Shown here: piece by piece, positions 33,801-45,800 of the stretch
Position numbering within the stretch: position 1 is the stretch's first letter
Layout of the letters: each line of letters begins with the position of its first letter
Assembly: GCA_030267565.1 (NCBI GenBank)
Contig: BRXU01000001.1
Span: forward strand, 3,348,001 to 3,412,000
DNA from: Pleodorina starrii
Lineage: Eukaryota; Chlorophyta; Chlorophyceae; Chlamydomonadales; Volvocaceae
Direction: 5' to 3'
DNA length: 64,000 bases
Position numbers and translations under genes: made by a program
The notes under the pieces: generated by a model
What the model was told of the DNA's origin: nothing
What the model saw: the letters and a program-made list of their open reading frames with translations, nothing else
The model's database searches: none

Positions 33801-36800
33801 TTGCAGTTACAGCCGGGGCGAGAGGGGCTCTGCAGTGCATGAGGCGAGGCGAGATGAGGCGAGATGAGGCGAGATGAGGCGAGGCGAGGCGAGGCGAGGC
33901 GAGGCGAGGCGAGGCGAGGCGAGGCGAGGCGAGGCGAGGCGAGGCGAGGCGAGGCGAGGCGAGGCGAGGCGAGGCGAGGCGAGGCGAGGCGAGGCGAGGC
34001 GGGCCCACTCAACCCCACCGGCGCGCAACCCCAGCGGCCCAACTCCCCCCCCACTCCGGTACCAGTACCTGTTACCTGGTTGAGGGCCACCGGCTCGCCC
34101 TCCTTGCTGCGGGAGGTCGCCTTTGACAGCGCCGCCTGGGCACCCACAGGCAGAAGAGGCAGGAGAGGGGGTGAGTGCGCGCGTGCGTGAGTGCGTGGGG
34201 CAGGGGGGTGAAGCAGGAGAGGGGGTAGAGAAGAGCCCCGGAGGGAGGGAGGGAGGGAGGGAGGGATGTCTGGTGTCCGGTATGGAGCGGATTGCATCAG
34301 CGGTCAGGTCAGGCCAGGCCGGGCCGGGTCGGGCCGGGCCGGGCCGGGTGTGTCCGGGTCACAACATCAAGACAGCCCCTCACAGCCATATACCATATCC
34401 GCTGCCGCTGCAAATCCAAGCGCGCGTAGGACGCACCAGCTGCCTGAGCTTGGCGTCGCACCGGCCCATACACCGGCCCAACCACCGGCCCAACCACCCG
34501 CCCCATTGCGTCGCACCTGGACCGCATTCTTGATGTACCCGCCGGACAGCTCGTACTTGAGCGCCAGAGCGGGCAGGTTAACGTCCGTCTGTGCAAATGC
34601 GCGGGTGGGTGGAGTTAGGGTACCAGTTGAGTGGAAGCGGCCACGGCCAGTGTTTGGGGGGCGCACATACCAAGGCTCCGATCCACAACCCCACACCCAC
34701 CCCCGCACCCACCCCCACACCCGGCCCACCTCCAGCTTGCACGCTGGCGGCAGCTGCTTCTTCCAGATCTCCAGCCGCTGCAGGTGGTCGGGGCGCCTGA
34801 ACTCAAATGCCATGGTGATGCGGCGGTGCATGGCCTCGTCGATGTCGTGCGGGCGGTTGGTTGCCATGATGGCGATGCCGTCGTAGCGCTCCACCTCCGT
34901 AAGAAGCATGTTGACGGTGTGGGAGCCGCGGTCGCGGTCCTCGAAGATGGACTCGCACCTGCGCAGCGGGGGGCAGTGGAGGGCAGCGGGGCGGTGTGGA
35001 GCGGAGCGGAGCGGAGCAGAGCGGCGCAGAGCGGAGCAGAGCGGAGCAGAGCGGAGCGGAGGGCAGCGGAGCGGGGGGCAGCGGAGGGCAGCGGAGCGGG
35101 GGGCAGCGGAGGGCAGCGGATACCAACAGAGCGGAGAACAGCGGAGCAAAAAGTACCGTAGTGGAACTCGAGGGGGTAATGAAGAAGGTAAAGCAGCGGA
35201 GGGACGGAGGGAATAAAGAGAATATAGCAGCGTCGGCGCGGAGACCGGGGCGTCCAGAGGAGGAGGAGGAGGAGGAGGAGGAGGAGGAGGAGGAGGAGGA
35301 GGAGGAGGAGGAGACGTGCGTGGGGGGCGGGAGACAAAGGACGATGCGAGGCGGGCATGGACTCGACCGACCCATGGGTCATCCGTCTATGCAGCACTCC
35401 ATCACCCCCCTCCCCTCCCACCGCCCAATCCCCGCCGCCCATCCATGTCCCCAACACCACCAACCTCCCGCCTCCATCACCCCCTACCCCCCCCCGCCCA
35501 GTCCGACCACCTACTCGTCGAAGAACAGCAGCGCGTCGTGAATCTTGGCCTCCCTACGAGCGAGCGAGCCAGCGGGCGAGCGAGCGAGCGAGCAGGTGGA
35601 TGGATGGATGCATGCACACGTCGGAGGGGTGGTTAGCCGGTTACGGGGCGGGCTGCAGGTCCTCCGGAAGAGTGCCGTACTGGCCTTTAGCCAGCGGGCG
35701 AGCAGGTGGATGGGTGGATGGATGGATGCGCGCACACGTTGGGGCGGTGACGGGGGGCGCCAGACCCTCCGGAAGCGTACCGGTAGTATTGGCCTGCTCA
35801 CCGGAAAATGAACCTGACGACCTCGCCCGCCTCGTTGTGGCCCAGCGAGGGGAAGTTGATGAGCAGCACTGGAGGGTGGGTGGGTGGGTGGGTGGAGGGG
35901 GAAGAGAGGAGGGGAGGGGCGGGGAGGGGAGGGGAGGGGAGAGGCGGGGAGGGGCGGGGAGAGGAGGGTTGAGCGGGGATTCAAATAAAGACGTGTGCCC
36001 GGTGGAGTGGAGGGGAGGGGAGGGGTTTGAGAAGAGGAACAGTCCGCAGGAGCAGGTGCTGTCTGTCGGGTCGGGTGGGTGGGGGGAGGGCGGGTCGGTT
36101 CGTTGGGACAGCTGTGCCGAATGCCGGGCGACTACACACACCCCACAGCCATCCCCTCACGCACCCCACAGCCACACACAGACGCATCCCCACACAGCCA
36201 CACAGCCCCACACACCCCCGCACCCTTCTTCCCCACGTGGTGTGCCACCGCATTCGCCATCATGGTCTTGCCCACTCCCGAGGCGCCGTGGAACAGCAGC
36301 ACCAGCCCGCCGCCCGGGCCTGAGGCAGGGGGTGAGGCAGGGGGTGAGTGGGTGAGTGAGTGGGCGAGTGAGGAGGGACACAACGAGGGGGGGGGGGGCA
36401 ACACAGCGAGGGGAAGGGGGTTACGAAGGACGAAATACCGGTACGGTACAGTCAAGGAATCGGTGCAGCCACAGAATGGGAATGCAATGCAGTGCAATGC
36501 GGGGGCGGGGGGGTGCCCAACGCGGTGTCCAGTCCTTCGCTTCGAGTTCACTCAGCGCCGGAGCAGCAGGCGCGCACCCGAGTCCATTCCGAGCGTCGTT
36601 CGCGCCTTTTTGAAGCGGGAGAAGTTCTCCACCGTCTCAACAATCAGCTGAGGGGCAGCGAGGGAGCGAGCGAGGGCAGGGCGCGAGGGCGGGGGGCGGT
36701 CAGGGCTTAACCCTGAGCAAAGAACCCGCATGAACCCGTATATAAGGTGGTGACCAGCCCCCTGGCCGGCCTCTTGAAGCCCCATTCCCCCTTCAGCCGT

Positions 36801-39800
36801 CCCTTACCCATTCTCAGCCTCCCGCCCTTTTCCACTACTCTTTCAGTCAGCACTACTGCCAGCCTGCCCCCTCAGACCGTCTTCGAACTCTCACCCCCCA
36901 TACACACCCCCACACCCCCACACCCCCACCCACCCTGTAAACCCCCTCAGCCACCGCCTCCACCCCCCCAGCCCCCCCCTACGCCCCTCGCCCCCTCTCC
37001 CACCTGCTTCTGCTCCGCGGGCAGTATGACGTCCTCCAGTCGTACGTATGAGGGGAAGTAGAGGTGCGATCCGTCCACCATGTCGGAGAACTCGGTGTCT
37101 AGACCCACCAGGAAGTCCAGCATGCGCCGATCGAGGTCCACCCCCTAACGAAATGAAGCCAGTGGGGGGTTGGGGTGGAGGTGGGAAGGGAGGTGGGGAG
37201 ATGGGGAGGTGGGAAGGGAGGTGGTGAGGTGAGGAGGTGAGGTGGTGGGGATGCGGGGAGCACAGCACAGCACAGCACGGTACAGCACAGCACAGCACAG
37301 CACAGCGCAGCGAAGCGTAGCAGAGCCGACCGAAACGCCGTCGCCGCAGGCGGGGTCGGGCTTCCGGGCGAATGCAATGGTGGACCGACCCGCGGGTCGG
37401 CCCCGGACCGCCGCTCCCGGCTCCTGGTTGATTCGGGACGCGCACTACAGCGCCCAGGCGGCCGAATGTGCGCGAGTGCGTGAGTGCGCGAGGGCGTGCA
37501 CAACGGGGAACGCAGCACCCTCCGGGCCTTATGTGGGCCTTGGACGCCTCCCCTGCCGCAAGCCGCAAATTAGGGTGGCACGGTACGGCAGAAGTGCGGC
37601 ACGCCCGCCGATGGTGTACGACACGGCCGGCAACATCAGCCGAGCACGGCATGGGCACGGGGGGGGGGGCATCACCTGCTCCATGATGTCTTTGGAGAAG
37701 TCGGTGCCGTTGAGGGTGAGGATACCGTCCTGGGAGGTGGGGAGGGGAGGGGAGGGGCAGATAGGGGGGAGGAGAGGAGAGGATCGGGAAGGGGAGGCAA
37801 TGAGTGGATAGGGCAGTGGTAACTCCGGGAAGAAGATACCGCAGCGGAGGGACGGAGACGGCGTTAGCGAACGGACCCGGAAGGCAGGAAGGGGCAGATA
37901 GGGGGAAGGGGAGGGGAAGGGAAGGGAGGCAATGCGTGGATAGGGCAGTGAAAACGTTACCGCAGCGGAGAGACGTATGCGAGGAGGCGAGGGGAGGCGA
38001 GGGGAGGCGAAGGGAACCCTCCCTCTCCCTCTCCCCTCCACCCACCCACCAGCCACCACCCACCCCCCCACCTGAATGAGGCGGCCGCTCTTGTAAAAGT
38101 ACCTCCGCGCGTTGATCTGCTCGCCCAGGTCATCCGGATAGAAGGCCAGCAGCAGATTGCCCACAGTGCTCTGAAGGAGGGAGGGAGGGAGGGAGGGAGG
38201 GAGGGAGGGAGGGAGGGAGGGAGGGAGGGAGGGAGGGAGGGAGGGAGGGAGGGAGGGAGGGAGGGAGGGAGGGAGGGAGGGAGGGAGGGAGGGAGGGAGG
38301 GAGGGAGGGAGGGAGGGAGGGAGGGAGGGAGGGAGGGAGGGAGGGAGGGAGGGAGGGAGGGAGGGAGGGAGGGAGGGAGGGAGGGAGGGAGGGAGGGAGG
38401 GAGGGAGGGAGGGAGGGAGGGAGGGAGGGAGGGAGGGAGGGAGGGAGGGAGGGAGGGAGGGAGGGAGGGAGGGAGGGAGGGAGGGAGGGAGGGAGGGAGG
38501 GAGGGAGGGAGGGAGGGAGGGAGGGAGGGAGGGAGGGAGGGAGGGAGGGAGGGAGGGAGGGAGGGAGGGAGGGAGGGAGGGAGGGAGGGAGGGAGGGAGG
38601 GAGGGAGGGAGGGAGGGAGGGAGGGAGGGAGGGAGGGAGGGAGGGAGGGAGGGAGGGAGGGAGGGAGGGAGGGAGGGAGGGAGGGAGGGAGGGAGGGAGG
38701 GAGGGAGGGAGGGAGGGAGGGAGGGAGGGAGGGAGGGAGGGAGGGAGGGAGGGAGGGAGGGAGGGAGGGAGGGAGGGAGGGAGGGAGGGAGGGAGGGAGG
38801 GAGGGAGGGAGGGAGGGAGGGAGGGAGGGAGGGAGGGAGGGAGGGAGGGAGGGAGGGAGGGAGGGAGGGAGGGAGGGAGGGAGGGAGGGAGGGAGGGAGG
38901 GAGGGAGGGAGGGAGGGAGGGAGGGAGGGAGGGAGGGAGGGAGGGAGGGAGGGAGGGAGGGAGGGAGGGAGGGAGGGAGGGAGGGAGGGAGGGAGGGAGG
39001 GAGGGAGGGAGGGAGGGAGGGAGGGAGGGAGGGAGGGAGGGAGGGAGGGTGGGAGGGAGGGAAGCATCGGGAAGCAGGGGGTGTCGGGCCGGGCGGGTGG
39101 GTCCGCCAGAACTCGCCGCAACGCGCACTGACGCCGCCAACTGCTCAACGGATGGGCAGCGTATCAGATCTGTACGCTGTGGCGCTGGCTGCGTCGCTGG
39201 CTTATGGGACGCTTAGGGTGTTACTAGCTTATGGACGCTAGCTGAGAAACGGCGCGAGGCGGGCCGCGCGGTGAGCTGCGGGGCGGGTGGGGGCGGGGCG
39301 TCTGCGCACCGCCCCCGATTACTGCCAAGGCGTGTGGGGGTGGCACTGGGATGCGGGAGCAACGGCGGGGCGAAAGCGCGAAACACAATGGCAGTGGCAC
39401 ACGCAGTCAGGCACGCAGGCACGCACACCGCCGGCCCCACCCACCAGGCCCCCGTGACCTCCGACGTAGCCGTTCGACACGCAGCTCTGGGGAGTGGGTG
39501 TGGGGGCATTGAGGGGGTGGGGGAGGGAGGGTGGGCTGAGTGAGTGCTTCTCTGGGAGGGGTGTGAGGAGGTGTGCGAGATAGGGTAATGAGTGCAAGTG
39601 GTAGCCACGCCTAGCCGGGGGTGTCCCGCGGGGGTTAGGGCCTCGGCGCATCCACCGTCAAACGTCCAATACCAGCCGTTGGTCAGTTCGTTTCGTTTCG
39701 TTTCGTTTCGTTTCGGTTCGGTTCGGTTCGCTTCAGGTCGGGTCGGGTCGGGTCGATTTGGGCTGTCATTCCCTACATCCCCCTCCCTCACCACACACAC

Positions 39801-42783
39801 ACACACACACACACAGCACACGTGGGTGGGTCGGGCATCTGCCGGAGCTTTGCCGGCAAGGATGCTCCACACTCTCCCAGGGAACCCCCTCATCCGTTTG
39901 CTCTTGCCCTCCCCGCCCCGCCCCAGTCCCCTCCCCCCTCCCCAGCGACGCGGTCGCTGCATCTTTTCAGCTCGGTAAGGTTACAGGTATGTTCGGTAAG
40001 TATTCCTGGGTTCGGGGTCCGTTCGCTAACGCCGTCTCCGTCTCCGCTGCGGTATCATTTTTCCCCCTCCCCACCTGCAGCGTGCGCGCCACCGAGGGGC
40101 TCACTCTGCATCCCACCAGCAGCAGCAGCACCTTCTTCTCAAAGGCAGCCAGAGAGCGAGCCTCAGCCAACCGCTCCAATCTGGGAACCAAACGGGGCGG
40201 GGGAGGGAGGGAAGGGAAGGGGGGCATTGCGGTGTGGCAGCGAGGACAGCGGGTTGAGGTTGGGTTTAGGGTTAGGGTCAGGGTTAGGGTTGGGTTTAAG
40301 GAGTAGGTATCCGGGGGTAGAAAAGAGACCGCTGACGCGCGGCTGGGGGCGAAAACCCTAAAACCCGAAGTGACTGGACGCGTGAGATGAGCGATAACGC
40401 AGGAGAGACAAAGATCAACAATGGACGACCCCCAACCGGCCCCACAGCAACGCCCCGACCAGCGCCACTCACGCGCCAAAGCACGGACGGCCGCCGCCGC
40501 CGACCCGTGGGTCACCTTGTCTCCGTCGACCCTCCTGACTCGCTCTCTCGTCCCCGGCGCAGCGCTGCGCCGCGCCGTGACGGCCATTTCCCCGCCGTGA
40601 CGGTCAGCACACGCACACCCGGCACACCCGCAACCCCCCGCCCACACACGCACAGCCCAGCCCACCTTGGCCTCCAGGGGGGCTGTCCATCCGCCTGGCG
40701 CTGCGCCGCCGTCAGCCGCAGCCGCGCCTCAATCCGACTGCGCTCCAGCCGCTCTCGGCCTTCCAGCTCCCGGACCTGGGTCGGGACACGGCCGCGGGGT
40801 GGGCCGTGGGCGGGTGGGTGGGTGGGCGGGTGCATGGGTTTCCCGGGCTTGTCCCTGACGAGGTTGCCTGGCGGGCGGGAGGGGCCCGATGGACTGATGT
40901 GTCCGCCCCAAATGATCCGCCCACCCACACCCTCTCCTCTTGGCCCCCAGCCAGGCCAGGCCAGGCCAGGCGCTCCTGCCCACTCTGCCCGCTCCACAGC
41001 GTTCACAGGCACGGTCGCGACACCTCCGGGGGGGGGGAAGTTGGCACCGCCCCACCCCGCCCCTCCCCTCGGCGCGCATCCAGCCTCACATACAACACGC
41101 TGCCCGCCTCTGCCTCGCCGCCTGCCGCCCACCCCACCCCGCGCGCAGCCTGCCTCCTCACAAGCCAAGCCAGCCCGACATATCGACCCAGTGAGCGACC
41201 CGCGGGTCGGTGGGTACCTGCTGGCTGGCCCGCGCGCGCGTGTTGCCCCGGTGTCCCGACAGGTAGTAGTCATCGTAATCGTCCAGGGGGACCGCCAGGC
41301 CGTGAGCCTCATTGCCCTCCTCGCTATGAGCCAGCACCCTGAGGTGGGTGGGTGGGTGGGTGGGTGGGTGGGTGGGGGGGTGGGTGGGTGGGTGGGTGGG
41401 TGGGTGGGTGGGTGGGTGGGTGGGTGGGTGGGTGGGTGGGTGGGTGGGTGGGTGGGTGGGTGGGTGGGTGGGTGGGTGGGTGGGTGGGTGGGTGGGTGGG
41501 TGGGTGGGTGGGTGGGTGGGTGGGGGGGTGGGTGGGGGGGGGGTGGGGGTGGGGGGGGGGGTGAGTGGGGACCGCAAAGGGAGGGAAAGGGGACCACGGG
41601 GAAAGAAGGGGAAAGACGGACACGCACACATACGCGCCGGTTGCGCCCCGAACCCCGACCGGCAACCTTCCTAACAACCCCCTCCCCCGGGACCGTTTAC
41701 CGTCTACGGGCTCCCGCCCTTACGTGGACAGGCCCCGCCCCCGCCCCCCCCCCGGGTGCGCACCTTCTGTGTTTTCCGCACAGCAGTTCGGTCATGAGCA
41801 GTTTGAAGCAGCTCTCCAGGTACTCCAGATCGGAGGTGTAGGGGCGCAACTCGCCGGCTGGTGAGTGAGTGAGGGGGGCGGGGCGGGGGCGGGTGAGGCA
41901 GGGGCAGGTGAGGCAGGGGGGCAGGGGGTCAGCGAGAGAGGAGGGAGCGGCAGCGGTGGGTATTAATCAGTTCGAGGCGGCAAGGGCTGACGTGACTGAC
42001 ATACGCGCAACCGCCAACGGACAGCCGTACCCCGGGCCGCGTACCTTTCCGCTTGCCGACTGCCCCAGAGCCCGGGGCCGCCGGAGAGGCAGCGCCGCCC
42101 GCCGCCGCCGCCGCCGCCGACCCAGCGGCGGCGCCGTCACCGTCCGCCATGACCTCATCGCCGTCGGCGCCGTCGCCGGCATCGTCGCCGTCAGCGCCCT
42201 CGGCGGCGGCGGCGTCACCGCCCTCGCCCGCCGCCGCCGCCGCCGCCGCCGCCGTGCGCGCCCTCTTGGCGGCCGCGCCCGCCGTCGGCGCCGTCGCCGT
42301 CGCCGCCAGATCGCTGAAGAGGGCGCCCAGGCCGCGGGGACCCCGGATCGCCGACGTGTCGCGTCGTACTTCCGCCTTTATGAGCTCGTACAGATCCGCC
42401 GGACCTGGGTACGGCATCAGTACGGCATCAGTACGGATGGCAGCGATAGCGGGCGGAAGGCGCGCGGCCCAGCTGCGGCCTGCAACTCACTGCTCCAGAG
42501 GCATTTCAACGGCGCGCTGTGACGCCATAGGACCTTCAGGCCAGAAGGCCACCCTTACCTACCCCACCCTGCGCCAAGCAGCGACGCGGTCGCTTACAGT
42601 CGAGCAGTCGCTTACAAACGGTTTTCCTTTCTGTTATCTTTCCTCCAGGAGGCCTTCCTCCTGACCATGTGAGGCACTGAGGCCCGGCTCCAACAGTGTT
42701 TAACCCATAAACCCAACGGAAACACAGAAGCCCCGCGCACTCCAGAGCACACACCTGGACGCCACACGACGGCAGCAGCAGCA

Positions 42784-42823
<40 letters not shown>

Positions 42824-45800
42824 TGCCGCTGCCGCTGCCGCTGCCGCGCACAACCCTCGCAGAGCATCGACTCACACGTCCATAATCAAGCCGCAACCCC
42901 GTAATCGATCCCAGGCCAACCCAACCCAACCCAGCCCAGGCCAGCCCCGCCCCGCCCCGCCCCGCGCAGTCAAATCCGTCGCCAAGCCACGTGCCCCACC
43001 TGATCCGGCGCCCAGGGCCGTGCCCACAAGCGCCAGAGGGTCCTCCTCCCCCCTCGCAGCGCCGCCGCCGCCGTCTCCGGCTGCCCTCCCCGCCGCCGCC
43101 GCCCCCGCCCCCGCCGCGGCGTCCGCCTGGAAGGGGTGGCCCTCCCTGGCGAACTCGGGCTCCGCCGCCAATACCTCCATCACCGCCGTCTTGTCGATCT
43201 GGAAACACACGCATCCACACACGAACACACGAATACACGCAGACACACAGACACACGAACACACAGACACGGGTCTCAGCAGCCTTTGGCCATCAGCGCC
43301 AGGTCCGGCGGCATAGGGCATGTAAAAAAACGTAGGCACAGGCGCCCGCAGTCGCGCACATATACACACAAAAGCACATACGCAAACACAGGGCCACAGG
43401 CACACACATACATACATGCACACACACCACACCCTACACGTATAAACGCACCGGCATATGTGTACTACGGTGTACTACGGCACACATGCACACACCCTAC
43501 ACCCCCTACACCCCACACCCCTTACACCCACACCCACCGTGAGGTTCTGAGTTGACCCGGAATGCGCCAGCGCAGGACCCTAGTGGTCCCTCATTGTAAC
43601 TCTCGCACCCACCCCTCACCTTGAGCAGCTCCTCAAGGTCGGGTGCGGATCGGGCCTCATATGCTGTACAGCGACGTACAATGTACGTATATTTCACGTA
43701 TAAATACACCGGCCGGTGTATTACGGCACACATGCAAACCCACCCACTCGCACCCACCCCCCACCCCACACCTTGAGCAGCTCCTCCTGACTGAGGCTCT
43801 CCCCGATGAGCGCCTTGACGATCTCCACCCCCAGCGACAAGCTGGAGCCGCGGGGGCCGCCCAGGTGGCCCCACGGGTTGAGCGGGTCGCCGCCGGTCAG
43901 CAGGGCCTGGACGGAGGGAGAGAGGGCGTGAGAGAGAGGGGCGGGAGAGAGGGGGAGAGAGAAAAGGGGGAGAGAAAAGGGGGAGCGGGAGGGGAATTGA
44001 ATCGGAAAGGGTGGGGATAGGGTCGGGAGCGAGTGCGCCGCGACCATACCGCAAGAAGCCGGAAAGAGTGAGTGAGGCAGGTGTGTCGTAAGTACGGCAC
44101 CGTTCCTGGTGTCGTACATTCCTCGTACCTTGGAGCAGTCCGGCAGCAGTCCCTCTCTGATGTGGCGGCGCTCACTGGACATGAAGGCGAGGAGCTCCTG
44201 TGTGGTCTGCGCATGAAGCGAATGAGGGCGAATGAAGCGACCAGATGGCAGAGATACGGACGACACACTGAGATATACTGAAAATGTAATGAGATATAAT
44301 GAGATATACCCGCATTTAAATATAAGATGCGCCGACGACCACCCCAAATAAAAGGAACGTGAAGGAGCAGAGGTGAGAGGTAGGCCAAGGGAGCAGAGAG
44401 CCAACGATGTGATTTCCTACACACTCGAACGCTGTGGCTACGAGGGCTACGGTACTCCACTCGCTACGCGACCTAGCAGGAAGCGCAGCCTCCCCCGAAG
44501 GGGGATGTCTCCAGGGGGGGCCAGCGAAGGCGCGCCGTCCCCAGCCAGCCCAAGCCCTGAAGCCTGGTGCCCGATACCCGAGGTCAGAGGCCCCAGGCCG
44601 GCGCAAAGCTGCCCTGGGTCGCAGTATCCCCTTCGCGCGCGTGGCCCCTCTCACCCCCAACCCACACCCATACACCCCCCGCCCCACCCCTACCATGCCG
44701 ACCAACAGCGGCGGCGAGGGCTGCAGTCCCCGGGTGAGCCGTCCGTCTCCACTGAGGGAGGTGTAGACCTCTTCCTGACTGGCCTGGCTGAATAACACGT
44801 GGCGCAGCCTGCAGTGGGAAGGGAGGGAGGGGCAGGAATAGGGGCAGGAGGGGTCACAGCGAACGCACTGTCGTAACGTTCACAGGCCTCAGCTTATACG
44901 TGGATAACACAGCCTCACACATATATCGTACATATGCACACACCCACACGCAAACCCAAAAACATAAATAAATAATCAATAGATAAAAGGAAATTAGCAA
45001 ATAAATAGATAGATAAAAAGATAAAAAATAAAAAAATAAAAAAATAAAAAAATAAAAAAACGATTCCGCACGCTCACACACCCACATATATTTCAAAACG
45101 TGTTCATGCACCCCAACGCCACTCACAGTGCCGCCTCCTTGGGTTTCAGCTCCAGCAGTGCCACCAGGCGGTCCAGTCGACTGGCCAGCCCCCCCGCGGC
45201 AGCCACGGCAGCGTTGCGCCACTGGGCATATGCCTGCGGTGGCAGCGGCAGTGGCAGCGGCAGTGGCAGTGGCAGCGGCAGCGGCAGGAGCGGGCGCGTG
45301 GGGCGGGACCCTGTGGCGGAAGGGCGGTGGCCCGGAAGCGTGGAGCGTGTTCGCAACCCTGACCGCAACAAGAAACAACAGCAGCAATTCCTTCGCTGCC
45401 GCGCAGCCTACTGCAGTAGAAGCGGCGTCACTACGAGGAGGCCGGGAGTTGCGTGCGGTGGGGAGGGCGGTGGGCGCACACCGCACAGCCGACCCAAACG
45501 ACCCACGGGTCACTTGCGAACGCCCTGCCCTGCCGCCCGCAGTCAGGCAGGCACTCACCTCGGCGGCATGGAGCGCCGCGCTCAATGCCGTCATCGTGTC
45601 GTGCACGTACATGCCCGCGAAGGCCGACGCCGCCGCCGCCACCGCCGGCGGCGCCGCGGCGTCGCCGCCAGCGCTGGCGGCAGCCGCCTCGGCCTTGGCG
45701 CCCTCCGCCGCAGCCGCGTTCTCCGACGCACCGGTCGCACCGGTGGCGGCGGTGGTTCGCGCCTGGACCTTGTACGACGTGCCCTCCAGGACTCTCGTAC

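Noticed and set aside
33805..34010. LASPRLASPR and RRGEARRGEA frames
   Set aside because: Translation of the intronic (GAGGC)n array.
38130..39148. Long minus-strand frame of PPSLPPS repeats, over 500 codons
   Set aside because: It is only the stop-free translation of the intronic (GGGA)n array; real exon sequence at its end belongs to the AAA gene.
41323..41680. GGWVGGW and PTHPPTH frames
   Set aside because: Translation of the intronic (GGGT)n array in several frames.
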